A stretch of DNA of 64,000 bases, from assembly GCF_023065955.2 (NCBI RefSeq), contig NC_079873.1:9376566-9440565 (forward strand). Reading direction: 5' to 3'. A program made the translations under genes and the position numbers. Source of the stretch: Ursus arctos (Eukaryota; Chordata; Mammalia; Carnivora; Ursidae). Shown here piece by piece: positions 13,350-24,884 of the stretch (the first letter of the stretch is position 1; the number at the start of each line of letters is the position of its first letter). Under the pieces are notes generated by a model that searched no databases, was not told the DNA's origin, and saw nothing but the letters and a program-made list of their open reading frames with translations.

Positions 13350-13500
13350 CTAAATGGCAGTGAGTGTCCTCGGGCAAATCAGCCACTATTGGTGAGCTAG
13401 GTCTTCATCTGTAAAATGGGGATAACGGATCTCTTAATTTTTCTACTTAGAATATTAAGGGGCTTGAATATTGTGAAAGCCTCTTGTAACGCATACCAGG
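13350..13500 (+). repeat. MIR fragment
   Basis: cttcatctgtaaaatgggga is the conserved MIR core/3' motif. Confidence 0.6.
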
Positions 13501-13541
13501 GCGGGCTTGTTAACAAGCAAACGGTAACTGCACTAAAGTCT

Positions 13542-13760
13542 TTTTTTTTTTAAAGATTTTATTTATTTATTTATTTATTTATTTGAGAGAGAGTGAGTGA
13601 GCGAGCGAGAGAGAGAGAGAGCACAGCAGGGGGAGAAGGAGAGGGAGAAGCAGGCTCCCCGCTAAAGAGGGAGCCCGATGCGGGGCTTGATCCCAGGACC
13701 CTGGGATCACGACCTGAGCCAAAGGCAGATGCTCAACCAACTGAGTCACCCAGGCGCCCC
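13542..13760 (-). mobile_element. CanSINE
   Basis: Full copy ending in gagtcacccaggcgcccc (antisense head). Duplication gcactaaagtct / gcactaacgtct at 13530-13541 and 13761-13772. It lies 0.4 kb before the TLR7 coding exon. Confidence 0.9.
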
Positions 13761-14153
13761 GCACTAACGTCTTAATGTGTCATTCTCCCCAATATATTTT
13801 CATTTTAATATTCCTTCTTCTGCAAATTTCAGACTTTGGCAGCTAGTTGATAGCTCCTCCGTTGTACTGTTTTAAATAACAGTGACGGGGAAAATGCTGC
13901 TTCTACCACCTTCAAAGCTATGAAACCGAAAAGCTAACATGCTAAAAGCTAAATGCGTAACTCGATTATCATGAACCTCCGTAGTAGGGCAGGTACAGTC
14001 ATGGGGGGTGGGGGATACTGTTCAGGCAATTGAGAATAAGACCCAGGTTGTTTATTTTAAACTGTAGCAAAAGAGAGGCAGCAGATGGGAAATTTCAAAT
14101 CTGATTCTTGGTGTATTTTAGAATGATTTCGAGGGATGGTGATTTGTTCTTTC

Positions 14154-14165
14154 TTATACTTTCAG
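14154..14165 (+). other. TLR7: TLR7 splice acceptor
   Basis: A pyrimidine-rich tract (tttcttatactttcag) ends in AG immediately before GTGTTTCCAATG. The codon frame across this boundary matches the known mammalian exon 2/exon 3 junction, in which ATG is the last codon of exon 2. This decides that the upstream in-frame residues VICSFLYFQ are intronic. Confidence 0.88.
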
Positions 14166-17100
14166 GTGTTTCCAATGTGGACATTGAAGAGACAGTTCCT
14201 TGTCCTTTTAAACATAACCCTAATTTCCGAACTCCTTGGAGCTAGATGGTTTCCTAAAACTCTGCCCTGTGATGTCAGTCTGGATGCTCCGAAGGCCCAT
14301 GTGATCGTGGACTGCACGGACAAGCATTTGACGGAAATCCCTGGAGGTATCCCCACCAATGTCACCAACCTCACCCTCACCATTAACCACATACCCAGCA
14401 TCTCCCCAGCCTCCTTCCACCAGCTGGACTATCTCGTAGAGATCGATTTCAGATGCAACTGTATACCTGTTCGACTGGGGCCCAAAGACCATCTGTGCCC
14501 CAGGAGGCCGCAGATAAAACCCAGAAGCTTTAGTAGACTCACGTATCTGAAATCCCTTTATCTGGATGGAAACCAGCTTCTAGAAATACCTGAAGGTCTT
14601 CCTCCCAACCTGCAGCTGCTGAGCCTTGAGGCCAACAGTATCTTTTCTATCATGAAAGATAACCTAACAGAACTGACCAACATAGAAAAGCTCTACTTGG
14701 GCCAAAACTGTTATTTTCGCAACCCTTGTAACGTTTCGTTTTTCATCGAAAAAGATGCTTTTCTAAGTCTGAAAAATCTAAAACTGCTCTCCCTAAAAGA
14801 TAACAATATCACCTGTGTCCCTACTACTTTGCCATCTACTCTAACAGAACTCTATCTTTATAACAATGCCATCGTAAAAATACAAGAAGAGGATTTTAAT
14901 AACCTCTATCAACTGCAACTTCTTGACCTAAGCGGAAATTGCCCCCGTTGTTACAATGTCCCATTTCCTTGTACACCCTGTGAAAATAATTCTCCCCTAC
15001 AGATCCACCCATCGGCTTTCGATGCACTGACAGAATTACAAGTGTTACGTCTGCACAGTAACTCTCTTCAGCATGTGCCCCAGAGATGGTTTAAAAACAT
15101 TAAAAAACTGAAGGAGCTGGATCTTTCCCAAAATTTCTTGGCCAAAGAAATTGGGGATGCCAAATTTTTGTATCTTCTTCACGACCTTGTCCAATTGGAT
15201 CTGTCTTTCAATTATGAACTTCAGGTCTATCGTGCAGCTCTGAATCTGTCAGATGCATTTTCTTCACTGAAAAACCTGAAAGTGTTGCGGATCAAAGGAT
15301 ACGTTTTTAAGGAGTTGAGCAGCTATAATCTTTCCCCGTTACGGAGTCTTTCCAATCTTGAAGTTCTTGATCTCGGCACTAACTTCATAAAAATTGCGGA
15401 CCTCAGCATATTTGAACAATTCAAAACATTGAAAGTCATAGATCTTTCAATGAACAAAATATCACCTTCAGGAGATTCAAGCGAAGTTGGCTTCTGCTCT
15501 AGCACCAGAACTTCTGTAGAAGGTCATGCACCCCAGGTCCTCGAAACATTACATTATTTCAAATACGACGAGTACGCAAGGAGTTGCCGGTTCAAAAACA
15601 AAGACACTCCTTCTTTCTTGCCTTTTAATAAAGATTGTTACACGTATGGGCAGACCTTGGACCTAAGTAGAAACAATATATTTTTTATCAAGTCCTCTGA
15701 TTTTCAGCATCTTTCTTTCCTAAAATGCCTAAATTTGTCAGGAAATACCATTGGCCAAACTCTCAATGGCAGTGAATTTCAGCCTTTAGTGGAGTTGAAA
15801 TATTTGGACTTCTCCAACAACCGGCTTGATTTACTCTACTCAACAGCATTTGAGGAGCTGCACAACCTGGAAGTTCTCGATATAAGCAGTAACAGCCATT
15901 ACTTTCAATCAGAAGGAATCACTCACATGTTAAACTTTACCAAGAACCTGAAAGTTCTGAAGAAACTGATGATGAACTACAATGACATCGCTACCTCCAC
16001 CAGCAGGACCATGGAGAGCGAGTCTCTTCGAATTCTGGAATTCAGAGGAAATCATTTGGATGTTTTATGGAGAGATGGTGATAACAGATACTTAAAATTC
16101 TTCAAGAATCTGCGGAATCTAGAGGAATTAGACATCTCTGAAAATTCTCTGACTTTCTTGCCCTCTGGAGTTTTTGACGGCATGCCTCCGAATCTAAAGA
16201 TTCTCTCCTTGGTCAAAAATGGGCTCAATTCCTTCACTTGGGAAAGACTCCAGTATCTGAAGAATCTAGAAACTTTGGACCTCAGCTACAATGAGCTGAA
16301 AACTGTCCCTGAGAGATTATACAACTGTTCCAGAAGCCTCAAGAAACTGATTCTTAAGTATAATCAAATCAGGCATCTGACAAAGTATTTTCTACAAGAC
16401 GCTTTCCAGTTGCGGTATCTGGACCTCAGCTCAAATAAAATCCAGATTATCCAAAAGACTAGTTTTCCAGAAAATGTCCTCAACAATCTGGAGATGTTAC
16501 TTTTGCATCACAATCGGTTTCTGTGCACCTGCGATGCTGTGTGGTTTGTCTGGTGGGTTAACCATACGGAGGTGACCATTCCTTACTTGGCCACGGATGT
16601 GACTTGTGTGGGGCCAGGAGCACACAAGGGCCAGAGTGTAGTCTCTCTGGATCTGTATACCTGTGAGTTAGATCTGACTAACCTGATTCTGTTCTCACTT
16701 TCCCTATCAGTGGCTCTTTCTCTGATGGTGATTACAACAGCAAACCACCTGTACTTCTGGGACGTGTGGTATAGCTACCATTTCTGTAAGGCCAAAATAA
16801 AGGGGTATCGGCGTCTGACATCCCTGGATTCTTGCTATGATGCTTTTGTTGTATATGACACTAAAGATCCCGCGGTGACAGAATGGGTTTTGGATGAGCT
16901 GGTGGCCAAGTTGGAAGACCCAAGAGAGAAACATTTTAATTTATGTCTGGAGGAAAGGGATTGGTTACCAGGGCAGCCGGTTCTGGAAAACCTTTCCCAG
17001 AGCATACAGCTTAGCAAAAAGACGGTGTTTGTGATGACAAACAAGTACGCGAAGACGGAGAACTTTAAGATAGCATTTTACTTGTCCCATCAGAGGCTCA

Positions 17101-17315
17101 TGGATGAAAAAGTGGACGTCATCATCTTGATATTCCTTGAGAAGCCCCTTCAGAAATCCAAGTTCCTCCAGGTCCGGAAGAGGCTCTGTAAGAGTTCTGT
17201 CCTTGAATGGCCGACAAACCCACAGGCTCACCCATACTTCTGGCAGTGTCTGAAAAATGCTCTGGCCACAGACAATCATGTGACCTATAGTCAGGTGTTC
17301 AAAGAGACGGTCTAG
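14166..17315 (+). CDS. TLR7: Toll-like receptor 7, last coding exon (nearly full-length protein)
   Basis: TLR7 is an endosomal receptor for guanosine plus uridine-rich single-stranded RNA; it dimerises and signals through MyD88. The exon begins after the acceptor ttatactttcag at 14165 and reads GTG TTT CCA ATG TGG, matching residues 2-6 of the mammalian protein (MVFPMW). The initiating ATG is therefore supplied by an upstream exon, giving about 1050 residues against 1049 in human. An in-frame ATG at 14136 is intronic and should not be used; the exon's own ATG at 14175 is an alternative. Visible parts: hydrophobic signal peptide (about 5-26), LRR ectodomain with the CPRCYNVPFPCTPC insertion, a Z-loop before YGQTLDLSRN, a cysteine-capped LRRCT (FLCTCDAVWFVWWV), a membrane span near 840-862, and a TIR domain from YDAFVVYDTKD (about 892) with box 2 RDWLPGQP and a C-terminal FW. 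Ligand-pocket segments VYR, NFIKI, NNRLDLL and GITHMLNF are retained. Stop TAG at 17313. No frameshift or internal stop. Confidence 0.97.
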   Translation: MFPMWTLKRQFLVLLNITLISELLGARWFPKTLPCDVSLDAPKAHVIVDCTDKHLTEIPGGIPTNVTNLTLTINHIPSISPASFHQLDYLVEIDFRCNCIPVRLGPKDHLCPRRPQIKPRSFSRLTYLKSLYLDGNQLLEIPEGLPPNLQLLSLEANSIFSIMKDNLTELTNIEKLYLGQNCYFRNPCNVSFFIEKDAFLSLKNLKLLSLKDNNITCVPTTLPSTLTELYLYNNAIVKIQEEDFNNLYQLQLLDLSGNCPRCYNVPFPCTPCENNSPLQIHPSAFDALTELQVLRLHSNSLQHVPQRWFKNIKKLKELDLSQNFLAKEIGDAKFLYLLHDLVQLDLSFNYELQVYRAALNLSDAFSSLKNLKVLRIKGYVFKELSSYNLSPLRSLSNLEVLDLGTNFIKIADLSIFEQFKTLKVIDLSMNKISPSGDSSEVGFCSSTRTSVEGHAPQVLETLHYFKYDEYARSCRFKNKDTPSFLPFNKDCYTYGQTLDLSRNNIFFIKSSDFQHLSFLKCLNLSGNTIGQTLNGSEFQPLVELKYLDFSNNRLDLLYSTAFEELHNLEVLDISSNSHYFQSEGITHMLNFTKNLKVLKKLMMNYNDIATSTSRTMESESLRILEFRGNHLDVLWRDGDNRYLKFFKNLRNLEELDISENSLTFLPSGVFDGMPPNLKILSLVKNGLNSFTWERLQYLKNLETLDLSYNELKTVPERLYNCSRSLKKLILKYNQIRHLTKYFLQDAFQLRYLDLSSNKIQIIQKTSFPENVLNNLEMLLLHHNRFLCTCDAVWFVWWVNHTEVTIPYLATDVTCVGPGAHKGQSVVSLDLYTCELDLTNLILFSLSLSVALSLMVITTANHLYFWDVWYSYHFCKAKIKGYRRLTSLDSCYDAFVVYDTKDPAVTEWVLDELVAKLEDPREKHFNLCLEERDWLPGQPVLENLSQSIQLSKKTVFVMTNKYAKTENFKIAFYLSHQRLMDEKVDVIILIFLEKPLQKSKFLQVRKRLCKSSVLEWPTNPQAHPYFWQCLKNALATDNHVTYSQVFKETV

Positions 17316-18046
17316 GCCTTCTTTGCAAAACAGGACTGCCTAACTTACCAAGGAGAAGCTTGGCTGCCTAGATTTTCTGATCTATGTCTCACTAAAAGGG
17401 TGTTTTTCAACTCTCTAAGACCGGGATGGTCCAAATCAGAGAGGAGAGTCACAGTGACAAAGGAGTTGGAACAATGGAATTTATATAATGCATCGAGTCA
17501 TCTTTCTTAACTCTCTGGGACTCCATTTGCACTTGAGCCTCTCCTTTCTGTTCCTGGATCGATACTATTGGGAGGATGGCGGCAAGGAGAGGACGCGAGG
17601 CTCTCATTCTCCCGTAATTCTCTTGTGATTATTAAATATACACACAATCTCGAAATACTGACAAGAATTGCACTTCTGCCCGTAACAAGTACTGGTGTGT
17701 CTAGCAACAGGGTAAGAGATGCTCAGGGTCTGCGTATGTGACATTACAATGTACCAGACTTCGTGAAATGAAAACACAAGTCAGCTCCCCAACTGATGGC
17801 TTCCGTGTCACCCAGTGCCCCCTTCTGTGCAGATCGAGCGTTGACTCCCGACGGGTGGTTGCCTAGGTGCCACTCTCTTTGCCCTTGGGCCTGTTGCTGG
17901 GTTCCGTGTGGAAATAGTGAAAAACATCTTTACCACTGATGGACTATGTGGACTATGTCCACTTACACATGGAAAAAATTGAAGTGATCTGCCTTTATAC
18001 AAAGTGAGGCTCTTTCCCTTTCATGATAATTTACCTGCTTAAATAT

Positions 18047-18404
18047 TGTCATGGACTGAATGTTCCCTCCCAAATTCAGATGCTGAAATCCTAACCCCCC
18101 AGTGTGACGGTGTCAGGAGGTGGGGCCTTTGGGAGGTGATCGGGTCATGAGGGTGGAGCCCTCGGGAATGGGATCAGTGCCTTAGGAGAAAACCGCAGAG
18201 ACTTAGCTTGCTGTGTTCCCGCCGAGCCCGAGGATACAAAGAGAAGTCACCAGCCTGCAGCTCAGAAAGGGCCCTCCCCAGAACCAGACAGTGCTGGCAC
18301 TCTGAGCCAGGATTTCTGTCCTTCAGAACGGGGAGAAATAAGTGTGTGTTAAGTCATCCGGTTTATGACGTTTCCTTACGCAGCAGCCTGAGGCGACTCA
18401 AACA
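18047..18404 (+). repeat. MaLR-type (MLT1-like) solo LTR in the TLR7 3' UTR
   Basis: Starts TGTCATGGACTGAATG, contains ggaggtggggcctttgggag, ends ACTCAAACA (TG...CA). Flanked by aatat and agtat, a near-perfect 5-bp duplication. The LTR's own polyadenylation hexamer is AATAAG at 18337-18342. Confidence 0.7.
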
Positions 18405-18999
18405 AGTATTTTTATCTGCGTTGCAAAGTTCTGTGTCCAAAGTAACATTGTCTCATGCAATTGGTCTTTCAGACTGCTTTGCTACCTAATATCGTATATC
18501 TGTAATTATCTCCCAACTCGATCCGTCAATATTAGATGGTTATGATAGTGGACTCTGCAGGAGGAGCCCAAGAACGTTCATGTATTTACAGCTATCGGGC
18601 AGGGACGACAGTTCTATGGATTTGTTTAAATTGCAGTGAGGCGGAAGGGAGAGGAGAAACTGAGGTTTACAGACCTGAACGCTCAGAAGGCTTCAGTCTT
18701 GAACGCCAACTTTCCTACTCAAAGGCAGCAACAGAAAGGACCACGGCATACCGAAGACACCCATACTTTCAACTGGGTCTAAAGTCACATGAGTTCAACG
18801 TTTGAAACCCGATCGCTTGGCTTTATTTCATGAGAGCGATTATCTACAGAGGAGCATTCGTTGGGAGATACTATGTATGCGTGAAATGCTGAAGGTTTTC
18901 CTTTGAGTATAATTGTAAATAAATACACAGTATATGCATTCTTTCCAAAGGACTTGTAATCGGTAAGGGTTACGCATTCCCAAACCAGTCTCTGGAATG

Positions 19000-19005
19000 A
19001 ATAAA
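19000..19005 (+). terminator. TLR7: Candidate TLR7 polyadenylation signal
   Basis: Canonical AATAAA within 'tggaatgaataaagacat', about 1.69 kb after the stop codon. A competing AATAAA lies at 18918-18923. Confidence 0.5.
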
Positions 19006-19246
19006 GACATAAGCTGCTAGAGCCAACTATTTGACAACATCTTTAAGCTTTATTGTACTTAATAGATGCCTTTCTTCTTCTTCAGTGAAAACACAAATAA
19101 TGTCATAAAACTTGGCTCTTGGCCATCATAAAGCTTCTTCGATTAAAACACATCAACACATAAGGTTGAAGCGATTTTGGTGATTTATAAACCATAAAGC
19201 ACTTGAAGACAGCTTAAACATCTTGTGAAATGGATTAAGAGGAAGG

Positions 19247-19256
19247 GAAACTGAAA
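19247..19256 (+). promoter_or_regulatory. ISRE/IRF-like element 3' of TLR7
   Basis: GGGAAACTGAAAAT contains GAAACTGAAA, two GAAA half-sites with the 2-bp spacing of an interferon-stimulated response element. It sits about 240 bp after the probable TLR7 transcript end. Function is inferred from the motif only. Confidence 0.35.
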
Positions 19257-21799
19257 ATAAAGCATCTCAGAAACCGCAGCGTATTTTGACATGAGGTTAC
19301 GTACAGGCTTTGTTGTAGGAAACAACCAAAAGCACATCGACAAATGGTTTTCATCTTAAATTCCTTGTAATCTTGGGCAGTCACTCTCTGAACCTTCAGA
19401 GGGCCTTCCGTGGAGTTCTGGGCGACGGGAGCCACTAACTCAGGCTACCAGGAGCGCATGACTGCCAGGTCCCCTCCAAAGCCCTGAGTGTCCTGCTGCT
19501 CAGCGGACCCGCCTCTGGTGGGCTCTACTCTGGAAGGGACTCCCGACTGTCCGTGAATCCCACTCCACTGTCAAGGCTTGGCCCCCAGCTCCTTTCCCCC
19601 TGGACTTGCAAGGTTGTGTCCTTCCTCCTCAGACACATCACGTTCCTCAGCGAGACTGGGGATCCAAGTCTCTGTGGTAGCCAAGCCAAGGCGGGGGTGG
19701 GGGGTAATTGGTCAGGCAAGTGTTACAGCTGAGAAAAGGCAAAGCAAGCGTCTGCTGTCTCGAGAGGAGAGAGGGGAGGAGCGTGATCATAGCCCCATTC
19801 CTGCGTGGGTCTCCTGGCCCCGCCCTCACATCTGTTTCCAGCTGTTTGGACACTCCCAGGTCTAGATGGTCTCTTAAGTGTAAACAGAAAGTATAGAGCA
19901 CGTGGGGGGATGGTGACCTGAGAACCTGGGCGTGTCATTCCCCGGGCTCCCAGGAAACTAAAGGCATAGCAAGGACACACGCCCTTCCTTGTGGGGAGGC
20001 GTCTCCCCCAAACCCGCTTTTTATGTACTTCCGCCTTCTCCTCCTAACCAGGAGGAATGGCAGAAACAGGTTGCACATCTGGCTGCATTTTAAAATGGGG
20101 GGTGGGGATAAGGTTCAGTTTGTGGGAGGGGAAGGCAAAACGGGCTGTGCATTGGAGAACCCCAGGACTGAAAATTAACCCCTTTCACTGGGTTAATGTG
20201 ATGCAAGAGAACAGGAGACCAAGCCACCAACCAAGCAACCAACCCGCCGAGTGAAAGGGAAGGGTTGAAGAAAAAAGAGTCCCAGGTGACGCCGAGGGTG
20301 CGCTACGCTGGGGGCAGTGTGCTGTTTCAGCTTTCTTCTTCTTTTGCCTCCCCCTCCCCCTCAGTTTCCTTTGGCTTTAGACGCCCCGCGGCGAGCCGAG
20401 CCTCGGGTAATGCACACGAATGAAGAGAAAGAGCAGTGGCTGCAGGTGGGATTCTTCTGTCTGGAAGCGGTGGTTTTGTGTGTGCTGTTGGTGTAAAACG
20501 GATCTCTTCCCCACCACCCAGAGTAAATCCCCACCTGCCTCGGTGAGCCTTCCCCGGGGCCCTGGCCGGACTCTCTGCCCCATTCAAATTCATATTCTGT
20601 CATCTTATCTCAAATCTCAACCCTGTGAGCTAAGAAACTGGATGAGATCTGGTCCTCTGCCTTTAAGATTACCTTCATCTTGGATTGTAGTCCGTTTCTA
20701 ACGTGTTTGCCAGACGCTTCACTGGTTGTATTTCCCCACATTTATATGGATCCCTTCTCCCTCTTGGAGATTTCTCTTAATTCAATGTTTTGGAAGAGCC
20801 CGGACTTACACTGACTGAGGAGGTCTGAGTTCCGGTGTCTCACGAGGAGCATGGTCCGGCAACAGTCTGGTAGGATCTGGAAGGAGAAAGGAAGTCCTGG
20901 TGGCCTCGTGGCAGTTTTCTGACAGCCCTAGAGCCCCCCAGTGGGCAGGGTGAGGCGGGCAGCTGCTTCCACACACAGCAAACGGCTCGGAAGGTGGCAA
21001 ACCCTAAGGGTCGAGGCCAGACAACCACAGCCAGCTAGGACTCCCCATCTGGCTTGTAGGATACACGTGACTGCTTCCCTTCACGCTGGCCCCGGCGACG
21101 CGGTGGGTCGTAGTTTCCAGGCGCTTTCATCGTGGCGAATTGCATGAGTTGACATCTTGAGCAGAAGTGTAGTAACGCCTCCACGAACTGAGGCTCATTG
21201 TCCAGGACACCACACTGCTAAGCCGAGTACTCGGGCTGTTTTGGAAATTAGAACTAGTCTCCTGACCTGTAGCACCGCCCCCCCCCCCGCCCGCCCCGGG
21301 ACAGGGGGACATCCCCCAGGGCCAGGTGCATATGCGAGCCCGCCAAGCAGGACTCTGTCACCTTAAGTACAAGGGTTTCCAGCGCCCACCTCTCTGTCCT
21401 AGGCCTGCATTCTCATGATTTAGTGGCCTTTCAAGTGGACCATCGGAACGGAAATACCCGGTTAATTTATAACCTGCCAGGTATTGTTTTAACGCACGAC
21501 TCTTCTCCATTAACACATCATGATGGATTGATTTGTGAGATAATCAACTCCCCCAGAGCGGGTCCCCTGAGTCGAGGGAACACAGGAAACGTGTTCTGAA
21601 TGAAGAGCATGAATGTGAAACAATCTCGAGTTTGGCTCCCACTCCCAAGGGCAAGGCCCCCAAAGGGAATGACAGGGCAAGGAGAGAGTGAGGAGGGCCT
21701 TAGGAAGAACAGTGTAAGATGAGGTTCCTGGTACCTGGACAGCGTTATGAAATGGGGTGTGGAGGAGGAGGAGGGAAGGAAGTCACATTTCTTAAGCAG

Positions 21800-21965
21800 C
21801 GAATGCAAATTGATGCTTCATTTATTCCATTCAATCTTCACGTCGCCTCTGTGAGTCTATATTAGGAGCTCAATCTTAAAGGTAACGGGTTGACTCAGAG
21901 ATACAGGTGAGATCAGAGGGGTTAAGCCAGCTACCCAAGGTCACAGAAGACGGAAATTGTCCCAC
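21800..21965 (-). repeat. MIR fragment, antisense
   Basis: gttaagccagctacccaagg and preceding antisense MIR core. Confidence 0.55.
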
Positions 21966-21999
21966 CCTAAACTGACCCGGCTCTGTGCAACCAGCTCAA

Positions 22000-22190
22000 T
22001 TGGTTCTCCAGTTTCACTGGGGACCAGAATCACCTAAGGAGCCTGGAAACCATGTGGATTCCAGGCCTCCACACCGGAGAGCCTGATCCCTGGGGCCCAG
22101 GAATCTGCATTTCCCAAACTAGCCCAGGCGTCTCTGGCGCAGCTGGCCTGCAGAGCCCAGTTTGGGAAGGACCACAGCTTCCTCTGGGAC
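22000..22190 (+). repeat. MER5A-like hAT fragment
   Basis: ggaccagaatcacctaagga and ccaggaatctgcatttccc match MER5A-type elements. Confidence 0.6.
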
Positions 22191-22585
22191 ACCCGGGACT
22201 GTTAATAGAGGGGTCACTTCAGCAAGGAAAGCCTGGGTTCCCCCCCCCCCCCCGTATGCTCAGTTTCTCTTTCTCCTTCTGTGTAGAACTCTCGGCGCTC
22301 TTCCCCCACTGCTAGGGAGTGGAGCTGCACTTAAATTGCTAGAAACTTGTTTTAGAGGGCTATAATTTACATAGGATTGGCAGCTCTGGGGCTAAAATGT
22401 GAAGACAATTTGGACAAGAACACTGGACAGATTTAGGTAGAGACGGGTAAGTGGCCAACTGGATTCACAGTTCCTTAAGTCCTGACAAATAGAGCTGCTT
22501 ATGATCACAATTTAAAGGGCGCTTTGCTATAATTTCCCTGGTAACTGACCGAGCTCGGGGTTCTAATTCTATGTATGCGGTGCAG

Positions 22586-22600
22586 AGCGCCACCTAGCGG
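22586..22600 (-). promoter_or_regulatory. CTCF-like motif 1
   Basis: AGCGCCACCTAGCGG reads CCGCTAGGTGGCGCT on the - strand, very close to the CTCF core consensus (CCACYAGRTGGCGCT type). It is in non-repeat intergenic sequence. Confidence 0.55.
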
Positions 22601-24051
22601 AACCTCTTGGCTGTTGATCATTTCCTGAGACCCTTGGCTGGGTCTCCATAGTGAGCTGTGGGAGAAAATATAAAAATAGATATCATCTTTCCAAAAGCGT
22701 GTTTGTGGCTATTTCGACATATAGTCATTGCATTAATACAGAAATATATAGGGATGTACGTTAAATGGTGTTTATTGATGAGAGGACAATAGAAAAAGTG
22801 TTGAAGACCATTAGATGATCAAATCCTGGTTTTGACCATTTATTTCCATTGCTTTGGCTTGGTGTCTCCAGATGGGGAATCATGCATTTCCCTTTGCAAG
22901 TGCAGGTGTAGATGAAAAACCCGAGTTAACTGGGTGAGCAGCCCTCTCTCCCTATGACACATTTCTGTTTATCATAGACAATGGCCCCCAATGTTACACT
23001 GTGGTTTAAGCAAAGATAGAATTCCTCTTAGTATGTCTCCGGCACTCCCACTCTCAACCTCTCTTGCCGTGTACCCCCCACTCATATTTCTGAATTATCT
23101 AACCACTAACCATTCTCTCTTGCCACCACTCTCACCCCACCGGCCCATAAATGGCATCTTTGAAGCCTGCTGAGACTTGATAGTTTGAGGGTTAGTGGTC
23201 TTTTTCATCCTACTGACCCGTGAGTTCAGGAACACTGTCGTTGGGTGGGCACGATGCTCGGGCGTTCCATGCCCGCTTCCCACAAAGTTAACCAAGTCAA
23301 AGATGATGGAATGCTTACATGCTTATATATATATGTTTCTATATATCCGTTCATATATGTGTGTGGCTTTGTGTGTATGTATGTGTGTTATTAGAATTGC
23401 TAAGTCTAACTTCTACATAGGTTAGTTGTAAAACTAAGTGATGTAATCCATGAAAAGTACTCAGCATGGGGTGTGATATCTACCTAGTGCTCCCTAAATA
23501 TTAGCTTATATTATTTTTATTTTATTACTTTAGATATACGATCGATGGTATATTCTCGAACGGTGAATATTTCTAATCTTTTTTTTAAGCACACAGTATC
23601 TGAGAATTTTCTTCTAGCCATTTCTGCTGTGTAGAAACTTTATGCACAACATTTTATGTACTATATTCATATACTGTTTTAAAATTTTTTCATGTAGGGA
23701 ATGACACTCAGTTTGTTCGCTCTTCCCTTCATTACCTATTCTCAATCACTGTTTGGTCTACTCTTGTTTTCTTTGGCTGTAAATCCATCAAACTTTCCAG
23801 AAATGTCTCAGATACCCAGAGCTCATTTCTATAGGCATTTTTTAAATGTAATTTTTCATTTTCTATAATCTTCTATCCAACCATGAGAATGCTGACCACT
23901 TCCTACTCAAAATTTATTTGAGGAAAGTCCCTTTTTGTTGATCCAAGTTCCTGTATTTCCCCAGTTCTGCTTTTCCCTGTGATCCTACAAGAAGAAAAAT
24001 AAGAAAATGCAAACGTATGAACCAATGTTGGTTTGCATGAACCCTGTGATG

Positions 24052-24242
24052 CTTGTTTCTTTTTTGAAGATTTTATATATTTATTTGAGAGAGAGCAGGA
24101 GCAGAGGGAGGGGCAGAGGCCAGAGGGAGAAGCACGCTCCCCACTGAGCAGGGAGCCCGACATGGGGCTCGATCCCAGGACCCTGAGATCAGGGCCTGAG
24201 CCGAAGGCAGACGCTTCACCGACTGAGCCACCCAGGCGCCCC
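24052..24242 (-). mobile_element. CanSINE
   Basis: Complete antisense copy with duplication aaccctgtgatg at 24040-24051 and 24243-24254. Confidence 0.9.
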
Positions 24243-24884
24243 AACCCTGTGATGATTCTTTATCGGTAAGAATCAGAATTGAATTCTGATATTTGCCCTA
24301 ACTCTGGGTATAATTGGTCTTCCTTGTCACATGGGAGTTTACATTTTTCCTGATACAGCCTGTTTTCATGAAACTTCATTCAAAAAGCCTTCTTGAGAGA
24401 GACCATATCCAGGTTTATATCCAAAAGTCTAAAGAGCTAGCTTCTGAGACTATAAGGTACTCGGTTTAATCCCTCCCTAAGAGGGGCTGGTCGCCCAAGT
24501 TGAACCACGCCCAGCCTTGGTGCAGCCCACCTGGCCATTTCGAATTCCACTCGGAAAGTCTGCAGGTTTCAGAAATGCTGGTGTCTGAGGGACCAGGTCC
24601 CTTCCATCTCTCGGCAGCTGAGTGAGACACAGCCGCCAATGTCAAGGAACCTTCCCCTATGTTTCCTTTAAAAAGTCTCGCGGTTTCGGTTCCTACGTTT
24701 CCGTCTTTAGTCCACGCAAACACACAGGTGGGACATGACTCCCATCAATCACGAGGGTTGCAACCGCAGAGATTCTCAGGCTGGGGATCGTACCCGGATA
24801 TCTCAGCAGGGAGGACATATTTATTGCGAGACGGTCACAGAGATTTAGATATCGACTCTCCCACCTGTCATAGTCGCTTCCTAA

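Larger units (their letters stand above)
1..14165 (+). other. TLR7 last intron (partial), no other gene seen
   Basis: This stretch ends at a clear acceptor for the TLR7 coding exon. I looked for the short non-coding exon that donates the ATG and did not find it; in human that intron is longer than this stretch, so it probably lies upstream. Contents are SINEs, L2, MIR, a LINE-1 tail and hAT elements, listed separately. The segments 1240-3950 (GC-rich from about 2500 to 3450), 6000-6700, 8140-9000 and 10960-11850 hold no recognisable gene or repeat that I can name. Short open frames here have no family resemblance. Confidence 0.75.
17316..19025 (+). other. TLR7: TLR7 3' UTR (probable extent)
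   Basis: The non-coding tract after the TAG stop contains AATAAA at 18918-18923 and again at 19000-19005. Human TLR7 has a 3' UTR of roughly this length, so the second signal is my preferred end. An ancient MaLR-type LTR lies inside at 18047-18404. The endpoint is inferred; no cleavage site was measured. Confidence 0.5.

Noticed and set aside
14136..14165. In-frame ATG upstream of the TLR7 exon (VICSFLYFQ extension)
   Set aside because: It lies before a clear splice acceptor, and the extra residues match no TLR7; the native ATG is in an upstream exon.
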